From NCBI RefSeq assembly GCF_003003775.1, contig NZ_PVWJ01000028.1, positions 1 through 45,884 on the forward strand: a DNA stretch of 45,884 bases, written 5' to 3'. Source of the stretch: Merismopedia glauca CCAP 1448/3 (GTDB taxonomy: Bacteria > Cyanobacteriota > Cyanobacteriia > Cyanobacteriales > CCAP-1448). Below the pieces are notes generated by a model, which was not told the DNA's origin, made no database searches, and worked only from the letters and a program-made list of their open reading frames with translations. Shown here one piece after another: positions 41,076 to 45,884 of this stretch. The position numbers and the translations under genes are program-made. How positions within the stretch are numbered: the first letter of the stretch is position 1; each line of letters starts with the position of its first letter.

Positions 41076-41465
41076 TTACAGTTTTGGGCGAATTGGAAAT
41101 ACGTTTCCTCCAGTCAATGCACTCAGCTCCCGTCTTACCGTTAATAATTCGACAAGTAGTGATTGATTATCCTCCCCCAAGCCATCGATTAAGATTCGAT
41201 ACTCTTGCAATTGAAGTTTTAGTTTTTCTAAAGTTTGGCTAATATCTTCATCACTTTTATTCTGTTTAAGTTCAGCTTCATTAATCTTTTCGATTAAAGG
41301 CAAGAATTCAGGCCGGGATTTTTTTATACTTGATCCACTGCGACCTGCTTCCAAAGAAACAGATTTAAGCGTGATTTGAGTGCCTTTTGGGACGTTTAAT
41401 GGCTTACCATTTACTAACCTTTCGAGAGCTTGCAGGTAAATGGCGAGAGTTTTGTGGATTTCCAT
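41076..41465 (-). CDS. Small recombinase-accessory protein, TnpC-like
   Basis: A 129-aa protein. The first half has VPKGTQITLKSVSLEAGR, then GSSIKKSRPEF, which looks like a small HTH-type segment; the second half (about 55-110) is a Glu/Leu-rich coiled coil. It ends a run of three tyrosine recombinase genes, the place of tnpC (about 125 aa) in Tn554-type elements. Assignment as TnpC-like rests on size, coiled coil and position. The ATG at 41465 has AGGTAGGA upstream. Last gene before the LysR stop. Confidence 0.6.
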   Translation of the reverse strand: MEIHKTLAIYLQALERLVNGKPLNVPKGTQITLKSVSLEAGRSGSSIKKSRPEFLPLIEKINEAELKQNKSDEDISQTLEKLKLQLQEYRILIDGLGEDNQSLLVELLTVRRELSALTGGNVFPIRPKL

Positions 41466-41488
41466 TCGTATTCCTACCTTGGTATAAA

Positions 41489-43456
41489 TCAAATTAATGC
41501 AGCCTGTAAAAGCTGCAAATTGTCCTGGGATTGCCGATATTCGGACGATGCAGAGTCAATAACTTTCAATTGCTCTACAAACGTTATTTCCACTTCGATC
41601 AATCGTTTCAATTTATCAATATTCACAACCAGATTTTTGCAGTTTGATGATATGCATCCAGAGTGAGTAATATCTAAGGGGCTCTTATCGCAAGCCCCAA
41701 CCTTTGTACATCCGCCAATGACGGTGCTGACGTAGGCTTGTTGACCCTTTTTAAACCGTAACATTGTGGCCTCACGGTCATACTCAATTACGCCCTCATC
41801 ATTCTTAAGTTTTGCATTAACCCAATGAATATGAGGGCCTTTTAATGGTTGACCTTCTTGCAACACGCTTTTTTCATAATCCAAAAACTCTGCGAGATAC
41901 TGAGTTTGTTCCCACTCATAAAAAAAGTGATCTTGGTGTCCAGCAACAAGGGGTTTGGCATTACTGGATCCATTGCAGTAAAAGTAAGTGATCAACTGGG
42001 TTATTTGCTTTAACTGCTTTTTCAAGGATGGGATAGTGACTAATCCCGATCGATGGGCATATAAGGCAAGAGACCTTCTCAACTGATGTGTTGTAAAGAC
42101 CCATGGCTCCCCAACTTTGAAAGAGTCCTCTGAGCGCCAAGCGCGATGCATATCTATATTTTCAAGTTCTAATATGTCCTCTTCAGTAACAATTGGCTGA
42201 ATACGATTTCTTAGAAGTTTCATATTACATAGAGTCAAGTGAGCCTGCTTAAGTGCATGCTCTTCACTAATAATACTGGGGGATATAAAAAGACCATAAA
42301 CTCTCTCAGTCTTCATTGAATCATCAACATTGATTCCTTTAGATAAATAGATTGCATTAGAAATTTTCTTAGCAATGTTGATTGCGAAAACCCCAGTCTT
42401 GCAGGTTACCCATTGCACCAACATTTTTTTGCCACCATTTGGTTTTGTGACGTAACCATTTATTAGATATCGAGTACTTTTATCGAGAATCTTTTTATAC
42501 TCAACGAGGCAATCATATGGAAGGGAACCAACCTCTCCAGCCCGCATTCCCGTAAATGCCTGAATAAGTATTGAAGAGGTTGTTAATACTTCAGTCAATA
42601 GCTTGGACAACCCAGAAACTGCTTTTATATAGCCTTTCTCCTCCCAAAAACTTTCGAGGTCAAATTCACTTAGTAGCTTGGGAAAATTTGGTTGATTTGC
42701 TACGCAATCTAATTTCAAGCTTCGTTTGACTTTAAATTGATTGGCAATAGATCTTCCGTAAAAGGGATCTTCTGCGCATCTGCGGTACAGATCGATAACC
42801 CTATCCGAAATTGAATCGAACTCCTCAAGGTCTTCATAGCACCTTGAAAGCAACTCAGAATATATGCGTTGTGGAAGTGGTGAATGTTGTTTTCTTGAAT
42901 TGGAATAATCCTTACGGACTTTCCGAACAATATCTATGATTGAAGCTTTTACATAATCTAATCTTGAGATTTTAGGGCCAAGTTGATTTATGAAGTTGAT
43001 GAAACCTCCCAACTTGGAGGCTAAATATGGAAATAGTTTGAGAAATCCTATGACATGAATTTTAGATGAGAAAAACTGATTAAAACTAATCCCACTTGTA
43101 TCGCAATAGCGGGCAACTGAGTGCAAAAGTAATTGGTATTTCTGAAGCGATCCAATAGATAAGCCAATTTCATGCTTAGTAAATAGCAAAAAAATGTACC
43201 AGCGAATCAACTTTTGCAAGCGTACTTTGTGTATGGTGGTTTCTTCGTCACCCCAGAAGTGATAACCGATTGTTACTGTGCGATCGATGCCGTTGTAGGG
43301 TGTTAAATCAAGCCTGTCATCACCATAATAGGATCGTGGACTCGAATCCTTGTTTCTAGTTACGACATAGTTATCTGGTGGATCCTCACCCGTTGATATG
43401 TCATATGCAATATAACCTTCAAGTTGAGCCGATTGGGTAGCGCTTACAAATATCAT
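41489..43456 (-). CDS. Tyrosine recombinase, Tn554 TnpB-like (third of the set)
   Basis: A 655-aa tyrosine recombinase. Catalytic residues are visible: Arg in TGMRAGEVGSLP, HxLR in THQLRRSL, then AGHQDHFFYEW with the second His and candidate nucleophile Tyr residues nearby. The last 90 residues hold a Cys cluster (GGCTKVGACDK...GCISSNC) that looks zinc-binding. The length matches TnpB of Tn554 (about 630 aa). It overlaps the upstream recombinase gene by 4 bp (ATGA). Confidence 0.8.
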   Translation of the reverse strand: MIFVSATQSAQLEGYIAYDISTGEDPPDNYVVTRNKDSSPRSYYGDDRLDLTPYNGIDRTVTIGYHFWGDEETTIHKVRLQKLIRWYIFLLFTKHEIGLSIGSLQKYQLLLHSVARYCDTSGISFNQFFSSKIHVIGFLKLFPYLASKLGGFINFINQLGPKISRLDYVKASIIDIVRKVRKDYSNSRKQHSPLPQRIYSELLSRCYEDLEEFDSISDRVIDLYRRCAEDPFYGRSIANQFKVKRSLKLDCVANQPNFPKLLSEFDLESFWEEKGYIKAVSGLSKLLTEVLTTSSILIQAFTGMRAGEVGSLPYDCLVEYKKILDKSTRYLINGYVTKPNGGKKMLVQWVTCKTGVFAINIAKKISNAIYLSKGINVDDSMKTERVYGLFISPSIISEEHALKQAHLTLCNMKLLRNRIQPIVTEEDILELENIDMHRAWRSEDSFKVGEPWVFTTHQLRRSLALYAHRSGLVTIPSLKKQLKQITQLITYFYCNGSSNAKPLVAGHQDHFFYEWEQTQYLAEFLDYEKSVLQEGQPLKGPHIHWVNAKLKNDEGVIEYDREATMLRFKKGQQAYVSTVIGGCTKVGACDKSPLDITHSGCISSNCKNLVVNIDKLKRLIEVEITFVEQLKVIDSASSEYRQSQDNLQLLQAALI

Positions 43457-45372
43457 GGCAACTCCAAAGATATCAACTTCTCAAGGCTCGCACTCCAGTA
43501 TTCATCGAGCTCTCCTAGCTCAGTCACTTCGTATTCAATTTTACTGACCATACTTTCATTTTCGAGACGTATGATGCCAATTAGATTATTAATCCGGTCA
43601 TAAATTTTGGAGACATACTCTTCTGAGATTTGTATAAGATCTGAAAGGGTTGCAATGTAGAACTTGATACTGAAGAGTTTTCTTAAATCGATTACATCAG
43701 CATGTAATTTAAACTTCTCACAAAACAGACAACCATCCGGAGTCTTACAATCCGGGATTATTGGTGAACCATGATGAATTAACTTAGGCTCATTTGGTGC
43801 TATACAATTACCTGAAGAGATTGAATGCACAGCGAACTCGGCCTTGCTTTGCCTGATCAAAACCTCTTCAGCCTGCTTCAGATATTCTGTTAATTCATCA
43901 TGAAGAGCTTCTTCTGTCCCATTACTGTAGTTTCTAAGTGCTACGGACAAACCATGTTGCATAGAGGCTGCAGCGACAATCGGTCCTTTTGAATTCAAAA
44001 TTTTATCCTGTTTGTACGCTCGTAACTCCCTAGGAACCACTTTAGGAAATTCTGGAAATAGTTTAGAAAAAGTTTTATACAAACTGTGACAACTATCCAT
44101 TGTTAACTTGACCGGTTTGGATTGCTTTAGACCTTTTAGATTTGATCCATAGTTAAAGAATAAATAGTCGAATCTAGTCCCTTTCAACAAAAACTTTCGT
44201 AGCTTGAGATATTTTCTGAAACAAGGCAGAAATTCAGTAGTCAATATGAATGAATAGGGCTTGTTACCAGCCCTGTATTTAACAGTTCTGGTTCCCAGCA
44301 CTTCTGATTCTGGATTTAAAACAGCTAATTCGAGCTCTTCATTCCAAGGTAGATTAATTGCAACGGAAGAGTTGCAGCCTGTCACTGCAATGAACAAGGT
44401 CAGAAATGCATGTAATGAATATAGTCCCTTACTTATACGTTCATCACATTGAATGTTTGCATTCGAAAATCTAATATGCCTTTGTGCAATATCCAGAATC
44501 TTCTGAACTTTTACTGGTCTTAGGGATTTATTGGAATGGTTTAAGATGTGTTGTTTGCTATGTAAAACTCCGTTTGCATAATCATATGCCAAGAACTTTC
44601 CAGAGATATTAGATGCGCGATCAGGAGGACAGCACCAAACCTTTTGCAAGGGAAACACCCATAGTTTGTGCATAGCCAAATTCATATATTCTGGAACAGC
44701 AAGAGCATATGGATAAGGCTGGTTATTTACCAGAAGATCATAAAAACCTTCAAAAATACAATGACACCAGGCAATTAGCTTTCCAACATTTTCCTGATTG
44801 GGTACTGCGATAGAATTGTATGCCTCACCTTTTGTGTTGATCTTCTCAAGCTTGTCACTTTCAGTACTATCTCCTTCGGTCAATAAGTCATCTAGAATTT
44901 CAATAGCATGATGTCTCAGGTTTCTTGCCGTAAAAGGGCTTAATGAATTTTGGGAGACCTTGCGCTTAAGGTCAGCTATGTAGTCCTTCATGGCCATAAG
45001 ATAATTGGACTTACTATCCAGGACATCAGGATATTTTCTTTCATCACTCCAGTTAACAAACCTTTTAAAACCAGCGAAATAAGTATACGAAGTTTCGAAA
45101 TTGACTCCTCCATCTTTGGATCTTGCGATTGAGTACTGAATCACTTTTGTGACTCTTTTGGCTCTATTCACATCAAAAGATGTTAAATCAATCAAGGCCC
45201 CCGATCGGCGAGACTCCTGCGATGTTTCACGCACCAAATAACAAAGTGACCCGAGATCAACAGATTGATGTGGACCAAAAACAAGGACCACCGCTTCTGG
45301 CTGGGGAATTGAAACCGAATTTGGACATGGTAGGTGTAAAAACCTCTTCTTCCGCCTACTTAATGAACTCAT
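43453..45372 (-). CDS. Degenerate tyrosine-recombinase-like protein (second of the set)
   Basis: A 639-aa protein with recombinase layout but lost catalytic residues. The first Arg motif reads TGCNSSVAINLP (Asn for Arg), HxLR reads RELRAYK (Arg for His), and the last part has MQHGLSVALRNY. A Cys/His cluster (PDCKTPDGCLFCEKFKLH) lies in the C-terminal quarter. It is probably a structural partner of the two active recombinases, not a strand-cleaving enzyme. The ATG at 45372 has GAGGTG upstream and overlaps the preceding gene by 17 bp. Confidence 0.7.
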   Translation of the reverse strand: MSSLSRRKKRFLHLPCPNSVSIPQPEAVVLVFGPHQSVDLGSLCYLVRETSQESRRSGALIDLTSFDVNRAKRVTKVIQYSIARSKDGGVNFETSYTYFAGFKRFVNWSDERKYPDVLDSKSNYLMAMKDYIADLKRKVSQNSLSPFTARNLRHHAIEILDDLLTEGDSTESDKLEKINTKGEAYNSIAVPNQENVGKLIAWCHCIFEGFYDLLVNNQPYPYALAVPEYMNLAMHKLWVFPLQKVWCCPPDRASNISGKFLAYDYANGVLHSKQHILNHSNKSLRPVKVQKILDIAQRHIRFSNANIQCDERISKGLYSLHAFLTLFIAVTGCNSSVAINLPWNEELELAVLNPESEVLGTRTVKYRAGNKPYSFILTTEFLPCFRKYLKLRKFLLKGTRFDYLFFNYGSNLKGLKQSKPVKLTMDSCHSLYKTFSKLFPEFPKVVPRELRAYKQDKILNSKGPIVAAASMQHGLSVALRNYSNGTEEALHDELTEYLKQAEEVLIRQSKAEFAVHSISSGNCIAPNEPKLIHHGSPIIPDCKTPDGCLFCEKFKLHADVIDLRKLFSIKFYIATLSDLIQISEEYVSKIYDRINNLIGIIRLENESMVSKIEYEVTELGELDEYWSASLEKLISLELP

Positions 45373-45884
45373 TGTCCACCTCAATTCCAGCCAACTTATG
45401 TAGTTCTTGCTCCCAGTGCTGTTGAGCCTCGTAAGCCAGCCTCAAACGCCCTCGAAAATTTAGATATGCATTCGTGGTAACAATTGATGTATGCCCAAGT
45501 CGTGATCGAACCATATCAAAAACCCAGTCCAAGGTTACTTTATTCGTCCCAACTAAATTTAATCCTGCATCAACCAGATTCATCCCAAAAGTAGCTCTAA
45601 GATCATGGAAGCTATACTTGAAATTGGGATCAAAATTCGCTCTGATGTAGGGTAATACATCTTCAGTGATGAACTGTCTAACACCCTGCCCTTCTTTAAA
45701 ATGTCTTAAGTTCTTAGGATTCAAACCCCTTTCACTCTTCGCAGTGTAGTGCGGCGAACCATGTTTGGATAAGAATAGGTATTGATTATCTGTATCACCG
45801 TTAACTGATTTAAGACGACGATTTATTGCCCGTTCGCTATGTACATAAATGTTCATCTTTTCATAAAGCCATTTAGGTATATGA
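45356..45884 (-). CDS. Tyrosine recombinase/integrase, partial (first of the set)
   Basis: Only the C-terminal 175 residues are in the window; the frame is open through the right edge (HIPKWLYEKM precedes the first internal Met), so the gene starts outside. The catalytic HxLR is in FHDLRATFG and the final GH...Y in RLGHTSIVTTNAYLNF, so this copy looks active; the first Arg is also in or beyond the missing part. It heads the three-recombinase cluster, corresponding to TnpA of Tn554-type elements. Confidence 0.85.
   Translation of the reverse strand, partial: HIPKWLYEKMNIYVHSERAINRRLKSVNGDTDNQYLFLSKHGSPHYTAKSERGLNPKNLRHFKEGQGVRQFITEDVLPYIRANFDPNFKYSFHDLRATFGMNLVDAGLNLVGTNKVTLDWVFDMVRSRLGHTSIVTTNAYLNFRGRLRLAYEAQQHWEQELHKLAGIEVDNEFIK

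Noticed and set aside
1-45884. tRNA, rRNA or CRISPR arrays
   Set aside because: No cloverleaf-like, rRNA-like or regularly spaced repeat sequence was noticed when reading the gaps.

Overview
The window looks like chromosome from a moderately AT-rich, copper-using, sulfur-oxidising methylotroph. I favour a betaproteobacterium of the Methylophilaceae/Nitrosomonadales type. The evidence is a secreted copper-dependent methanethiol oxidase operon, two PEP-CTERM proteins, sigma-54 control and a persulfide/sulfate branch. The taxonomic call is inference, because no rRNA or tRNA gene was seen.

Layout. (1) Positions 9-7061, minus strand: a tight six-gene envelope operon. It holds a zinc-ribbon/multi-TM/OmpA protein, a small basic protein, three related DUF4407-type membrane proteins and a secreted nuclease; I know no name for this combination. 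A 43-aa secreted YHCH protein follows at 7214-7345. (2) 7610-13383, minus: a copper-acquisition-like block with an MFS transporter, an OprC/NosA-type receptor, two PEP-CTERM proteins and a DUF2946 protein. (3) 13472-14592: AhpD-like and DsbA-like proteins behind a TetR-type operator. (4) 14674-19303, minus: an OsmC, rhodanese, GcvH/LbpA-like lipoyl carrier, LipA, Lpd and SagB-like operon. (5) 19708-21629: cytochrome c and fused SoxYZ, divergent from a TetR regulator whose operator lies between them and recurs upstream of the DsbA gene. (6) 22057-23304: a FadL porin. (7) 23367-24323: a Ymh/TIGR02391 HEPN-like protein. (8) 24591-30234: a PAS sigma-54 activator divergent from mtoX-sco-mauG-PCuAC. 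(9) 30506-36294: SQR, SulP, persulfide dioxygenase-like Blh, TlpA, an ADP-ribosyltransferase-like protein and a periplasmic DsrE protein. (10) 36348-41047: an ADH/flavin oxidase/cupin/SDR operon with a divergent LysR regulator. (11) 41076-45884: a Tn554-like tyrosine recombinase cluster running off the right edge.

The most striking signal is regulatory. Four promoters (osmC operon, fadL, mtoX, sqr) each have a GG-N10-GC sigma-54 core. Each also has dyad sites of the form TGYC-N6-GRCA, or degenerate versions, centred about 85-86 and 126 bp upstream of the -24 GG, so about 41 bp (four helical turns) apart. This ties import, methanethiol oxidation, sulfide oxidation and the lipoyl module into one predicted regulon, most simply controlled by the PAS activator at 24591-25925.

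Working model (inference): FadL admits the organosulfur substrate. MtoX, with copper supplied by Sco, PCuAC and the OprC-like receptor, makes formaldehyde, H2S and H2O2, and the MauG-like dihaem protein may remove peroxide or mature the enzyme. SQR makes persulfide and Blh makes sulfite; sulfate may leave through SulP. The lipoyl carrier with its own LipA and Lpd, but without gcvT/gcvP or sHdr genes here, may carry sulfur or a C1 unit in a route that has not been described.
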